A DNA stretch of 64,000 nt from Ancylostoma caninum. Taxonomy: Eukaryota; Nematoda; Chromadorea; Rhabditida; Ancylostomatidae. Of the stretch, positions 9,536 to 20,150 are shown piece by piece. Position numbers and translations under genes: made by a program. The notes beneath the pieces are model-generated. The model did no database searches and was not told where the DNA came from. It saw nothing but the letters and a program-made list of their open reading frames with translations. Every line of letters starts with the position of its first letter. The stretch's first letter is position 1. The stretch covers positions 1 through 64,000 of the forward strand of contig JBAJFG010000367.1 of assembly GCA_037903475.1 (NCBI GenBank). Reading direction: 5' to 3'.

Positions 9536-11020
9536 CCACTTACTTTGACATAATGATGACAGATGGACCGGTAGGAAACCCCCATTTCGCGACAGCCAAG
9601 ATGCGAACGCGTTGGCACCAGGTTCGCGACATCTGCGAACACGTCACGAGAATCTCACGACATTGAGGCGTGTTTCGCGAATCGACCGATCTCCACTGAC
9701 CTCTCTCACTTCATAAGACGTTTGCACGTGACCTGATGGTTAGCGAGTTTGCCGCTAAAAAGACACCTGAATATTTTCCGTCTTTTGCGAAACCATAACA
9801 AGACGTGCACTCAGTTTTTGAGGATTCTGTATGCGGAATCAGTGACGACATACCTCCTAAGCAAATGAAAAATGATCATAGTCTTGCTGTTCCACTGCTA
9901 TTCCCGCTTAATTCCTGAAGATTCTGAACTTCGCAGGATTTCTTCTAGTCCCTCTCCAGCACTTGAAAATCCTAGTTCGAAGCCGCGCCAAGACAGGAAC
10001 GATCAGACCACTCATGTCAGCTGAATATGAAGCTTTCGTTTTGCATGGTTCATGATCGATTTCTCTCTTTTTCGAAGCGTAACGGCTTCTCCTATTCAGT
10101 TATCCTATACGCTGAACCTTTGAAAGGGTTCTTTGTAGAAAATTCACAAACATTACCTCCCTTGCAGATCCTTTTTCAGGTTTGTTTAACAACTGCTTCA
10201 CAGATCCCTATAGAACATGAAAAGCTACTTATGAGCGCTATGTGTATGGAGTACTCGATGATCCTCTAAAATATCTGGAAATCCTCTCACCCTGTGTCTT
10301 CTTATCAAACTATGTATCGAGCTTACGAAGGAACAAAGCAACCGATGTGGACGAAGGATTGAGAGGTCTATAAATCTGCGCTGTTTTGAAAGAGCTTCAT
10401 TTTGATCTAGACCTGAGAATGATCTGTGCCGATATCTGACCGTTCTCTTGTCAACGAACTGGAGGTTCACCAACTCGTTCGGGTTCGTGACATCGCGCCT
10501 CGTTGAATCGCGCCAGTTTCACAAAGCTCTGGCTGTCTGCGCCTCATGGTCATGGGAACAGGGCTCCCAACCACTGTCACGATATTGTCATCGGACTCAG
10601 CTGACAACTATGTCGCGACATCAGCGAGAACTCTTTATCATAGTTCATGAAGTTCATGAACATCTCGTGACAAATGTGAGCGACACTGTCGCCACAAGTT
10701 GACAGCTAAGACTGCCTTCATACTCGACCGACGGTGAGGGCGGTTGGTGAATAAAAGATGCATATTGACAGGCGGGACACACGGAGCGGTCGGAATATTC
10801 TCCGCTTGGGTGTTCAGACTTCGGTCGCCTTCACAGCCGAGAAAAATACGCTAACCAAACATTTTATTAATGTAAACAGGGAAATGATTGTGATGATCCG
10901 AGTGCTTATTGACCGGTCTTTCATGAATGTAGGCTTGTTTTCACTGGTTGAGAGGATAGCAGGCCGCTCTACTAATCATTACAGCGTTAGACTCACCGCC
11001 TAGTATGAACGCAGACTAAG
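9536..11020. other. Sequence interrupting the RTE LINE
   Basis: About 1.5 kb between the two halves of the LINE. It contains several CGCGACA / TGTCGCGA-type words (9580-9680 and 10600-10690) but no inverted termini, target duplication or gene could be established. The frames of 80-84 aa here do not look coding. Confidence 0.4.
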
Positions 11021-11029
11021 AGTTTGCGA

Positions 11030-11265
11030 CCTTGGGGGCTTACTACCAGTCATGGAGTCTCCGCGTCACTGAACGGCTCCCAAGAAACAAGATGAGACCA
11101 CTGGGACGACCACCGACACGATGGGCTCACTCGTTTACAAAGTTTTTCAGAAAACGAGGTCTACCATATTGGATGCAGGTCGCCAGAAATCGTACCATGT
11201 GGGAAAGTTGTGGTCCCCGCTGAGAAGATCGCCAGCTGGAAAGGATCATCAAAGTATCAAAGTAA
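11030..11265 (+). pseudogene. C-terminal part of the split RTE LINE
   Basis: Reads ERLPRNKMRPLGRPPTRWAH, then FRKRGLPYWMQVARNRTMWE and ...EDRQLERIIKVSK. This matches the RTE tail, in which a GRPPTRW motif is followed by a W..(A/V)R.R..W..C.P segment and EDQR. One stop separates the last part. A related, separate tail is at 41815-41970 on the other strand. Confidence 0.75.
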
Positions 11266-11404
11266 GTTGTAGGTATAGATATACCGTGTATCACTCTCGA
11301 TATTTTTGAATTTCAGAAAGCCAAACTTAGCTGTACCGGCAGAGGTCCTGGACCATCGATGAGCAGTTTGGCATCATACTTCCATCGATTTCCGGACGTT
11401 TTGG

Positions 11405-11722
11405 TTGAGAAGCCGCAGTAAGAAGGGATGCTTCTTGCATTGTTCAGAGGAGGACCAATACGCACAGAACGTACCAGGTGTGGAGGAAGCTCAGCCAGAT
11501 CTGTCGAATACGCCTGGTCCTATGGAGCATTTTATCTCGTTGTTAACCATCAGAATGATTGCCACTGGTTCCAGGAGAGCCGAAGAAGTCCTATCCTTGT
11601 TCACCAAATGCCGTCAGCAGTGGTACGAGGAGGAGAGGGAGCTCATTGTCATGCGTGAGGAACAAGCCAGAGAGGAAAATAAACTGCTCAAGATCAAGCA
11701 AGATAGGATAGGCTCAGTTTGA
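11405..11722 (+). CDS. Unrecognised open frame (105 aa), weak
   Basis: An open frame whose C-terminal third is charged and helix-like (WYEEERELIVMREEQAREEN...). The upstream half is less convincing and another frame is open in parallel. Its position directly behind the RTE tail suggests it may be LINE-associated or 3' flanking sequence rather than a host gene. No family was recognised, and no clear splice sites tie it to a neighbour. Confidence 0.22.
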   Translation: MRSRSKKGCFLHCSEEDQYAQNVPGVEEAQPDLSNTPGPMEHFISLLTIRMIATGSRRAEEVLSLFTKCRQQWYEEERELIVMREEQAREENKLLKIKQDRIGSV

Positions 11723-11867
11723 AAGCGGGCAGCTTGAAGTGCATCGCGCAAGGCAAGCTGCCATCGCCACCTCTTATCGAAGGCCCCGACCCCTAGAAAA
11801 CTCAACTGAACCCATCCCTCCACCCTACCCCTCTTTCATACTAGTAAAATAAGGCTTTCATTATCAT

Positions 11868-11924
<57 letters not shown>
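11868..11924. repeat. (TA)n(GA)n microsatellite
   Basis: A TA run followed by a GA run, with no other content. Confidence 0.95.
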
Positions 11925-11928
<4 letters not shown>

Positions 11929-12091
11929 ATATGTATGAACATCATACCGCTTCTGACTCACATTGTTCGACCTCATGATAAGCGCAACATTGAGCTTTTT
12001 AGTGTCTATGATAACGCCTTATTATTGTTGGTAACCAGAGGTAGAGTGAGAAGTATTTTTGCCACTAGTTTTTGCCTAGAAAAGTTTACTA

Positions 12092-12226
12092 ATGAGTAAT
12101 TCGTTATCCCGAGATAAAATCGGAAAGTTTCCACCATTAAAAAAAGATCACGGGAACCGCTTTTCGCCAGTTCATCCAAAGGCGAACATGTATCAGAATG
12201 AGTCGAGGGGTCAAGAAAAAGCTCCA
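12092..12226 (+). CDS. Possible first exon of an unknown gene
   Basis: After a TTTTGCCTAG acceptor-like site, which could be a spliced-leader trans-splice site, an ATG opens 45 codons (MSNSLSRDKIGKFPPLKKDH...) ending exactly in phase at GTAAGC. The composition is basic and polar. It might be the start of the gene whose last exon is proposed at 13504-13675, but the joining phase needs a middle exon that was not found. From 12227 to 13030 no gene is visible. Confidence 0.33.
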
Positions 12227-13029
12227 GTAAGCCATCTAAACGAGCTTCAGGTCAAATGGACCTCGGAGACCAGTTCTCGCCCGCGCAGATTTGGTCAGCA
12301 ACACACCAGTGTACCATTTCTAGGATCAGGAAGCCACAAATGATTCGAAACAACAATTTACCGTGAAATAGCCATTACAAAATAGGCAAATCATACTATC
12401 TAAAACATGTACCTACGGTCCTCTGTTGAAGAGATACTACGCTGCTGTGTCAGACTCGACAAAGCGTGCACCACCTTCACCTGACTCCACCCGATTTTTT
12501 GAATCATCAGGATCGTCAGAACTTTTCCTGTAATGCCGTGGCGAGGCTGCGTAAAGCATATGCTGCTAAAATAATTCAGCTGTTAAGATTACCTGAAAGT
12601 CAATAGTATATGGGTATTAAGAACAAGTATCACCTATCTCAATTCCGAGTGAAAGCTTAGAAATTGTTTCTCCGAGCTCCAAAAAGCCCTCCCACGATTG
12701 CCTCGGCATTGCGCTGTTGTGAAACGCTGTTCTGGGAAAGTAATCTTAGTTGAACAAGAGACTCGATTTCAAAAAATTGCAAAATCACGTGCAGGCCTTC
12801 CGCTTTCCTTTAAAATCGACTGACTTCAAAGTAAAATTTCCTGAGCGATGTCCATTATCTGATAGGAGGATCTATCTCCTCTTCTCCGTCATGAACTCCT
12901 GATGGGTTCTACTCTCGCGAAACACCTCTAAATTTAGAAAAATCATCAAATTGTACAATTACTACAAACATTTTAGAAAAACACTCTCCTGTGTTGAACG
13001 CTCACCGAAAATTTTACGCTTATCCATCA

Positions 13030-13330
13030 AATTGATTAGGTTACATCCATTATCGCACTAAGATTGACGGAATAAAAGCCTTTCCTAAAACAGAAGAGTA
13101 TTTTGAAGCGTTCCTTTTCCTCCGTTTTTTCTCATTGCACATGAAGAACTGGACGTCTTCTGATGGGCCAAGCATGAGGATGAGAGTTCCATCTATGGCT
13201 CCAACAACGTTTGGAATCCCACACAAATCGAGGAATCTGGGTAAAAATCTGCACCTGAAGCTCAAACGGACGATCTGTAAGAAAGAAAAATAAACTCACT
13301 GCTTTCTGTCTTGCACCAGCTTCTTTCCAT
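13030..13330 (-). pseudogene. Harbinger (HARBI1-type) transposase remnant
   Basis: The minus strand reads FLDLCGIPNVVGAIDGTLIL, the first catalytic-aspartate motif (VVGAIDGTHI in the family), then an F.C..K segment and, in a shifted frame, RKGFYSVNLSAIMD, the conserved RKG.HSINVQ..CD motif. The frame change and the lack of the second and third catalytic residues mark it as a relic. Upstream (13260-13430) a further minus-strand stretch may belong to the same element. Confidence 0.72.
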
Positions 13331-13503
13331 CCAGCCAGAGAATGAATTCATGACGGCTGCGATAAAACACGATGCCCACCTTTGCGATTATACGAGAAGA
13401 GTGGTTTGAACCACTCATAACAACACTATCCGGCTAGAAAACATTTTCTTCTATAATGGTTCTTGCGGAGCTTGATTGTGTGTCCAAGTTGCCTGAACTA
13501 CAG

Positions 13504-13675
13504 GACTTCCTATCGTATCCAGAAAAATCGCAAGCAGCAGTTAATGATCCAGGTCTTGTCGTCTATGGAGCAAGATCACCTACAACAATCCCAAGAAGTG
13601 ACGAAATTCGGAAGAAGAAAAGCGAAATCGCCCTCAGAATCTAGTCCATCTCAACGAGCGGATTCACCGTCTTAA
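13504..13675 (+). CDS. Terminal exon of an unknown gene
   Basis: A CTACAG acceptor at 13498-13503 opens a frame with one leading base, then 57 codons ending in TAA: TSYRIQKNRKQQLMIQVLSS and a Ser/Pro-rich tail (KSPSESSPSQRADSPS). An AATAAA signal occurs about 175 bp downstream near 13848. Polar, basic then serine-rich, probably disordered. No family recognised. The 5' exons were not established; 12092-12226 is one candidate. Confidence 0.45.
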
Positions 13676-14003
13676 GGAATTGTGTTGAGTCACTATGCGA
13701 GATTGCAGCAATTTCTTCTCTCGGATGGTCGCCTATCTCCAACGCAGCTGCTAAGGGCTTAAAACGTCAACACTAGCTAATCTTGGAAGAATTACTCCAA
13801 ATATGTACGATGACATGGAAATTCATGAAAGAAATACTAGTTGTAGTAAATAAAGCAAACGACAGAAAAATCATAAATCCAGAAATTCTGTGTGATAGAA
13901 GGAAGTAGAAGGACATTGCAAGAGATTTAATTTAATTGGAATACAGGCAAGAATAACCTCTACGAAGATTTGTAAAAAGTCAATAGGAAATCATTTTCTT
14001 TAA

Positions 14004-14024
14004 AGGCAGCACCCACGGAGATTT
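14004..14024. repeat. Left terminal repeat of the TTAA MITE family (orphan)
   Basis: TTAA (14000-14003) followed by AGGCAGCACCCACGGAGATT. The variant CCCACGG is shared only with the inverted end at 18045-18069, so the two might be ends of one 4.07 kb element, though the interior is unrelated repeats and genes. Confidence 0.55.
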
Positions 14025-14042
14025 TCGACATCGACATTTCAG

Positions 14043-14233
14043 CCCAGTTCGGGGTAATCGCGTGTGCTGAACACTGCAACACTGAAGAAAATGACCGAAA
14101 CCTTCGAAATCCACGTTTTCTGAAACCTCTCAGCTCATCGCTTTCCAGGAGTTTGGATGAGTTCCACGACGTGTTCGATTTTGACCGATACAAAAAAGTC
14201 GATACTGCTGCCTTTTTGTCAGCTGTATTGTTG
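14043..14233 (+). CDS. Possible exon of an unknown gene
   Basis: Between a TTTCAG acceptor and a GTGAAA donor, an open phase with a helix-like, polar sequence: TEENDRNLRNPRFLKPLSSS then LSRSLDEFHDVFDFDRYKKV. It begins right after a transposon terminal repeat, so chance or recruitment are both possible. No family recognised; no partner exon identified. Confidence 0.3.
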
Positions 14234-14281
14234 GTGAAATAGGTTTCTGGTCAGGCATGTGCGGAAGTAAAATTTCAAACC

Positions 14282-14352
14282 CCGTAAAACGGAAAACGGA
14301 AAGCCAAAAATGGGCGGAAAACGGAAAGTGTAAAACGGAAAACGGAAAATTT
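14282..14352. repeat. ACGGAAA minisatellite
   Basis: Seven imperfect copies of AAACGGAAA-type words, arranged as pairs. Non-coding. Confidence 0.75.
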
Positions 14353-14531
14353 TGCCCAAGCATAGGTTTGTGACCAAAATTCCTCCTCAGCATTGGATTT
14401 TCAAGGTATCTTCTTGATGAGCATAAGTGGTGACTCCTTTATGTAATTAGGTAACTTTAAGTTCATTGATAGTTCAAACGCCTAGAATATATGTAGATAG
14501 ACCAAGGAGTGTTTATCCCTGACCTAGTTAG

Positions 14532-14803
14532 GTAGCCGCTATGCTCCCCGAGAAGTATACCACCTTGCGTCGCCGTCGCCGGCGACGGCGGCCGCCAATG
14601 TTAGCGACCGCTTGAAATCGATTTGCACCAAAGCCGCAGTCGCCAACATTGGCGGTCGCCGATGTTGGCGATCGCCAGTCGCCGGCGACGGCGGCAGCCG
14701 CCGTCGCCCCGCCCACAATCGATGCGTATCGTCCTCACAGTCGCCAGCGACGGCGACGCGAGGTGCTAGAGTCCTCGAGGACTATAGCGGCAGTGTTACG
14801 AGA
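14532..14803. mobile_element. GC-rich MITE with palindromic ends, copy 1
   Basis: Left end GCCGCTATGCTCCCCGAG... and right end ...CTCGAGGACTATAGCGGC; the same family is at 38041-38300 and, in expanded form, at 58226-60317. The interior is GCCGGCGACGGCGG-like and contains the shared CCCCGCCCACAA block. The Arg/Ala-rich frames here are composition artefacts. Confidence 0.7.
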
Positions 14804-15338
14804 GATGATCAGAGCTATGAGTCAGTCAACATCTTTCTCAGTGAATATTTAAGTAGACGAGAAGCTGTAAGGTGTGGAAAGTGCGACTTTTAGCCTTACT
14901 CTGGAGCAGACCTATTATGGAAAAATCTAGACAATAGGATAACTATGGTAGTTAATACGTTTGGAATCTGAGAAGGACCACTTTATTCGCAAAGGATGAC
15001 GTTGGAGCGAGTTAGCGATGGGAAGAGAAGAACAGCGTTTGGGGAACGTGAAGCACAAGCAGCCAAACATTGCGCAAAACAGCATGCGCCAATTGTGCGT
15101 GTATTTCGCGTGACACGATCTTTCCGCATTGCGTTTCACTCGCGCTTGGATTTCGTTCTACATTATTTCACCTCAATGCAAATTCTTATTCAAATTACGC
15201 GCGCATTGCAGTTTGCGTTGCATTTCTTTCCATTTTTTCGCGATGCTCAAGTTCTGAGTTATCTTTTCGGATTCATATTCGAAATTTTCGCGTACAAACT
15301 TCTGAGTACTTACGACTCTTATATCAAACAAACAATAT

Positions 15339-15641
15339 TTAGTGACCTGACCTATATCTTGCGTTCCAAGTTCCAAGCCGGAAGGGGAAGGTGCTGCATG
15401 GTGGCTCCAGCCTGGCTAACACGTGGTATTCGTAGTTGAAGTCCATCGAGCCTGTGAAACGTAAAGATTAAAATCCGAAATATATGCGGAGTTACGCTAC
15501 CACTAGACGTGATAACTCACTGAACCGTCCGGTGCCTTCGTATCGGAATTCAGCGGTAGGGTCGCAATACCAAAAGGCGAGTTTGCCATCGGTCTTGCTC
15601 TGAGCAAGCCATGAAGATTGAATAGGGACGATTCTAGTCAT
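15339..15641 (-). CDS. Two-exon gene of unknown function (77 aa)
   Basis: Exon 1 runs from an ATG at 15641 down to 15521 and ends at GTGAGT. A 69 bp intron ends in TTTCACAG, and exon 2 runs from 15451 down to TAA at 15339. Phases match (one base plus two). The product reads MTRIVPIQSSWLAQSKTDGK, contains LAFWYCDPTAEFRYEGTGRF at about residues 21-40, and ends in LEPPCSTFPFRLGTWNARYR plus three residues. The even mix of aromatic, charged and small residues is protein-like. A TGA lies in frame four bases before the ATG, but an upstream exon could be joined at CTTGCAG near 15684 or at 15635. No signal peptide in this form and no family recognised. Confidence 0.5.
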
Positions 15642-16480
15642 GGATCACTTGCCCCCGATGCTGAATCTGAAACAGTCCTGCAAGATCATGAAATGCATGG
15701 CGAAAAAGATTCAAATGAACGCAAAACTAAATAGAACGAGTAAGAGTAAAATTTTAACTAGGACTGGTCTATATTTATTTAGAACGCACATTTGGTAAGA
15801 CCTCTAATTCATAAAACTTCTTGCTTACTATTTCATAATAATTTCTTTTGGAGAACACAATGTAGAAAATCATAAACACAGCGTGTAAGTGCAGAAATTG
15901 CTAAGTACAAACTCTTTGTTAGTAAATTCTCTGATAATATATCCATAAAGAATGTTTAAGCATGAATCAAGCATCCAACACCATGTCAACAAAGTCATGA
16001 ACATTTATAGAGATGAAATGTTCAGGATCTCACAAAACAAAAAAGTAGCACAACAAAGGGAGACAAATGAGATGCACGGGCACTGAGACAATTCTTTTGG
16101 CTGACTGCGGTACCAAAATAAGTCCTCCGAGCCGGCCGCGGTACCAAAAGCAGGCGGACCGCATTTTTTGGAAAGCAGACGGACCGCGAGCGGTCCGCGC
16201 TTGGGCCGCAATCATCCGAACATGTTTTCGCGCTGATCGCAGTACCATGTGAGAGAGTAGGCTGATCGCGCACCTAAAACGGACTAGCTACCTCATTAGG
16301 TCCCCAAGCGAAAGGAATACATTCAAACAATGGCGTCGCATTTACGAAATTCTTGGCTCCACAACACTTTATGCTACTGAATATCTTATATGTTTGTATA
16401 ACATATTTTCGCACGTATTCACCAGAATATTGTTAGATCTGTTACCCTAATGACTTGAAGTCACTGGATTACTCTTTCAG

Positions 16481-17397
16481 GATGCTTCCACGCTCTGCAA
16501 GACCACACCCAAAGCGGATTGGTGTCAAAAAATACGGGAGTAAGTTTCTCCACGTGCAGTTCCTTTATGATTGATAAAAGCTGGCTAGTGGAGTCGCGGA
16601 GTTAACAAGTACTTTACTGTGATATACCTGTTTCGCCCCTCATTAATATCTACAGGTCATTGAAACCGCACATACGGCTAAGGGCACTTTATACTAAACA
16701 GACGCACGCATTCATATGCGGAAAATTTCCTATGAAGGTCGGTCAACATGCACATCTTCATTAAAATAAACGCGGAGCCGCCGCGAGGGCGTGAATGCGT
16801 GCGTCAGAGTTGCGTCAGCGATGAGATTGGCCCTGTCCTTCATCATATAGGCGCATGCGTGTCAAACGTACACTCTTTCTCTAAAAATCCTTGCCTTACG
16901 CTGAGCCGCCCGTCAGCTTACCACGTCTCACTATGTATCGTAATGCATAGATGATGCGGCGCGGCTTACCAGATGGGCAGTGGAGTGTAAGGTTTTACCA
17001 GTCTCTTGGCGCGGCAGAAGCAAGAGCGGTGAAGTTGAAGGAAGAGATGGGGAGCGCTTCGAGATCAGTAATGACGCTTTCCGTGCACTCCAGAAAGCTT
17101 TATGAGTAACGATGTCACTAATTAGAATATGATGCTTAACTTTATGATTTACTTTATGTACTCTTTATAGCAAGGATATCCGCGCTTGCAAATGTGAAGT
17201 CATCGACGGGAATGACTACCAATGGACTCTGTGCAGTGTATGCGATTTTTTTCTTCCTTTGTTAATGTAGAATTCCCTTAGAAGCTTTCATTTTCAGAAG
17301 CAGGCTAAAAAGAGACATGCAGGAAGACCGCCAACCTCTTTTCTGCGATGGAACATCCGAAAATGTGGCCGAATTTGTTGATGTAGAAGAAGTCTAA
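16481..17397 (+). CDS. C-terminal exons of an unknown gene
   Basis: Three exons with matching phases: 16481-16539 (TTTCAG acceptor, GTAAGT donor), 17171-17230 (TTTATAG acceptor, GTGCAG donor) and 17298-17397 (TTTTCAG acceptor, TAA stop). The peptide includes DASTLCKTTPKADWCQKIRD then KDIRACKCEVIDGNDYQWTL and ends DRQPLFCDGTSENVAEFVDV-EEV. It is cysteine-containing, with an acidic tail. The second donor is weak; the stronger GTGTAT site nearby does not keep the frame of exon 3, so this boundary is uncertain. AATAAA at 17702 gives a T-rich 3' UTR of about 300 bp. A MITE (16871-17003) sits in the first intron. No family recognised, and the 5' end is not found. Confidence 0.5.
16871..17003. mobile_element. 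Truncated copy of the TACAGTC MITE
   Basis: Matches both ends of the element at 47845-48163: the left arm with CTTGCCTTACGCTGAGCCGC and the right arm with GCGGCTTACCAGATGGGC. The centre is deleted and the right terminus damaged. It lies in an intron of the 16.5-17.4 kb gene. Confidence 0.65.
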
Positions 17398-17701
17398 CTT
17401 CTTGGTGCCTATTGCTTCCATTACGGTTCTTATTGACATGTTATTGTTGTTTTCCGACAAAATTTAATTGTTCCTTTTCCTTTTTATATTGTTATGCAAC
17501 TTATGTTTCGTTACGATTCCGTTTACGTTTGGACCTTTTTTTTTAATTCAGACTACGATTCGTTTTCCAGTATCCGTTATGTTTTGTGTCTCCATTGTCT
17601 TGGAATGCTACTTGACTGTTTTTTTTTGTTTGAATTACGATTCTTTCGACTTGTCCTCCGCTTTTCCGGATGTACTGTTTTTCAATATCACAAGAGAATG
17701 T

Positions 17702-17707
17702 AATAAA
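17702..17707 (+). terminator. Polyadenylation signal
   Basis: AATAAA 305 bp after the stop codon of the 16.5-17.4 kb gene, following a T-rich stretch. Confidence 0.5.
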
Positions 17708-18044
17708 GTGAAGATGAACTCTACTATAGTGTATATCCATTAGTTTGGCTAGTATATGTAAGGATTACTGCCTTCCGCTACGGAATGCTCCTGGTTAGTT
17801 TTGCGGGCTGACCACGCGCCATTGTTAGTTTGAGCGCGCTTCAATGCCGCCTAGCCCGCGGCCGACTCAGTGGAGGACCGCGCGGGGGGGGGGGGGGTCT
17901 GCTGTCAGCTCGAGACTGGTGCGCAGTCAGCCAAAAAAAATTGTCTGAGCAGCAAAAACATAATCAAGAAAGATACGGATCGACCTCGTGCCGCGAGTCC
18001 ACCGCGGGCAGAAAGTTCAGAGCAAAACGATTGAAATCTCAGAC

Positions 18045-18069
18045 GTGAAAATTTCCGTGGGTGCTGCCT
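18045..18069. repeat. Right terminal repeat of the TTAA MITE family (orphan)
   Basis: AAATTTCCGTGGGTGCTGCCT followed by TTAA (18070-18073). See the matching variant at 14004. Confidence 0.55.
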
Positions 18070-18359
18070 TTAACATTGATATGCCTAAGCAATTATAACC
18101 AATCACCAGCCAGATCTCCAGACGTTAGCTGGGGAATGACCTGTCTGTGGCTTGCCGAGGCCGAATTCCGGCGTAGCTGCGACCAGCCACTTTTGGACGG
18201 ATAGATTCGCCTACCGACACCTCCTCTCGGTTTTTTTTAGTTACGGGATGCATACTGTAGACAAAGTATCTCACAGAATTCCTCCACATTTCGCGAACAG
18301 GGGTTATTCGATGTGCTAAACACAAATATCGTATTCATTTTGTACCATGCCCTCGTTAA

Positions 18360-18781
18360 AGGCAGCACTCACGGAAATTTTCACTTTTGAAATGAATCGC
18401 TTACTAGGTAGTCCGCCGCTGGACAATCGCAACAGTAAGTTGAACACCTTGAATGGCCGCGTACCTGCGAAGATACTGCTGTGGACACAACTGCCGCTCT
18501 GGACATTAGGGTTCCGTCGCGCCAACTAACGCCGTTGACAGGGTGTGCGCATGTGGTACAGCGGGCGCTTGTTTATGAAATTCGTACCATTTGCAGGGTT
18601 CCGTGGCGGGACCCATCATGGAACACTCGTCCGCGCTATGGACGCACATGAAATGCCGCTATCATTTTAAGTGTTTTCCACGTGTTCCACGCTACTTCAT
18701 CGTTGTTAGTGAGTCCATCGTCCCTAAGAACCCCGATATACTGCGAAATCTTCAACTTAAAAATTTCCGTGAGTGCTGCCT
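18360..18781. mobile_element. TTAA-flanked MITE, 422 bp (copy 1)
   Basis: Inverted ends AGGCAGCACTCACGGAAA and complement, flanked on both sides by TTAA (18356-18359 and 18782-18785), the piggyBac-type target. The interior has CCGCTGGACAATCGC and GGGTTCCGTGGCGGGACCCA blocks and no coding frame. A second copy of exactly the same length is at 45905-46326. Confidence 0.88.
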
Positions 18782-18784
18782 TTA

Positions 18785-19330
18785 AAGGCTGGCTAAATGG
18801 GGTAATTAACAGCAACTCCTGAAAGACGACCAAATGTCAACAGGATCTTAAGGAAAAAATTTGGCTGGAACTTTGCATGGTGGAGGGGTCAATTTTAAGT
18901 GTTGTGTACTAATATCGCGTCCCTTTCGTATACGGTAAATACGGTATCTCACAGAACTTTCTGAAACCGCGCATAGACGGTCATTTGAGGTGCTGAACAC
19001 TACTATCAATTTCAATTTGCATGATATTGCTGTTTTTCTGCTGAAATCAACATTTTCTTCCAAGTTCTGGCAGGCGGCTTCCCGCAGCTATGCCGGAATT
19101 AGGCCTCCGGTGACCAACCAACTCATGTGTCGCAGCCAGACTTCGGCAAGAACTTTACTCAAGGCAAGCGGGACTTCGTAAAGATAAAGTGAGCAAAGGG
19201 GACTTCGTAGTTGGGACTTGTCGAATAACCATCTTTTTCTTCGAAGCTAAGAGTGAAGAAGAGAGACTCAACCGAAGAATTTTTTTCTCTACTGGTTCTG
19301 TAAAATCTGTCTGAAATAAGAACAGAATTA
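18785..19330. repeat. Dispersed repeat R and flanking sequence
   Basis: 18900-19030 contains TACGGTATCTCACAGAACTT, then CTGAAACCGC and GAGGTGCTGAACACTA, the same word order as in 56080-56960 and as the shorter piece at 18240-18345 (ending ACAAATATCGTATTCATTTT). No gene seen. Confidence 0.5.
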
Positions 19331-20150
19331 AGGCTTGTTTAGGAAACACACTTAAAAAGGTCCCCAGCATTGTTGTTACTGAAGGAATACTGATCAAATT
19401 TCGTGATATGGTTAGGGATACCATTCTTCCTTCAACTGCCAAAGGAAATTGGAATTGATTTTGACAGGAGGTTGGGGGCTACCATGCGAAAATCCTGCGG
19501 GGAGCACTGCTTTCAGCGCTTGTAAAAGGACAGGTTCTGCCCAGATTTTGCTGAGACCATGTATATGGCTGCAACTGGCAGCGCTCTATTCAAATCCGAA
19601 AGAGAATTGGGTTTAATTGATTTTGATAGGAGTTACAGCTGAAAAGGTACCTAGCAGTACCCACAGTATCGTTGGTACTGAATGAATCCTATTCAAACTT
19701 TATAAATAGATTTCTGACACTACTGTCCCGCCAACCGCCGGAGGGAAATAGAATTAATTGATTTTGAGGGGAGATATTGTTTTGGAATTCTCTGAACCCT
19801 AGCTTTACCCTAAAAGTCAGGGTTCAGCACCGGTCCAAAGAATTTTCATCAAACAACTTTCCTAAAAATCAATTATTTCAATTTCTGCTAGAGCGGTTAG
19901 CTTCAGGAGAGGAAGCTCGTTTCAATGAACATGAAAGCTGCCGCATTCTCTCGGTTACAGCGAAAAAAAAAATTAGTTAAAAAGCAGTCTCCAGCACCAT
20001 TTCGACACAACTTCCTCAAATAACTTTTTCCAAAAGCAAATATTTCCAATTTCGCTTACACTGTTGTCTTCAGAAAATATTGCTCTATCAAAGTAATGGC
20101 AAAAACCTGCGCAATCTCCACCCTCTTCCAAATTTTAACCGGAAATTTAA
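19330..20150. repeat. Diverged local duplications
   Basis: A block with AAAGGTCCCCAGCATTGTTG...GTTACTGAAGGAAT...AATTGATTTTGACAGGAGG at 19353-19472 is repeated with divergence at 19640-19775. A second block, GTTCAGCACCGGTCC...CCTAAAAATCAATTATTTCA, at 19818-19890 is repeated at 19985-20060. Non-coding. Confidence 0.45.

Noticed and set aside
14528..14893. Arg/Ala-rich frames over the GC-rich block, also at 37.0-38.3 and 58.2-60.5 kb
   Set aside because: Produced by MITEs made of CGACGGCGG and GCGCGC words; open in several frames at once.
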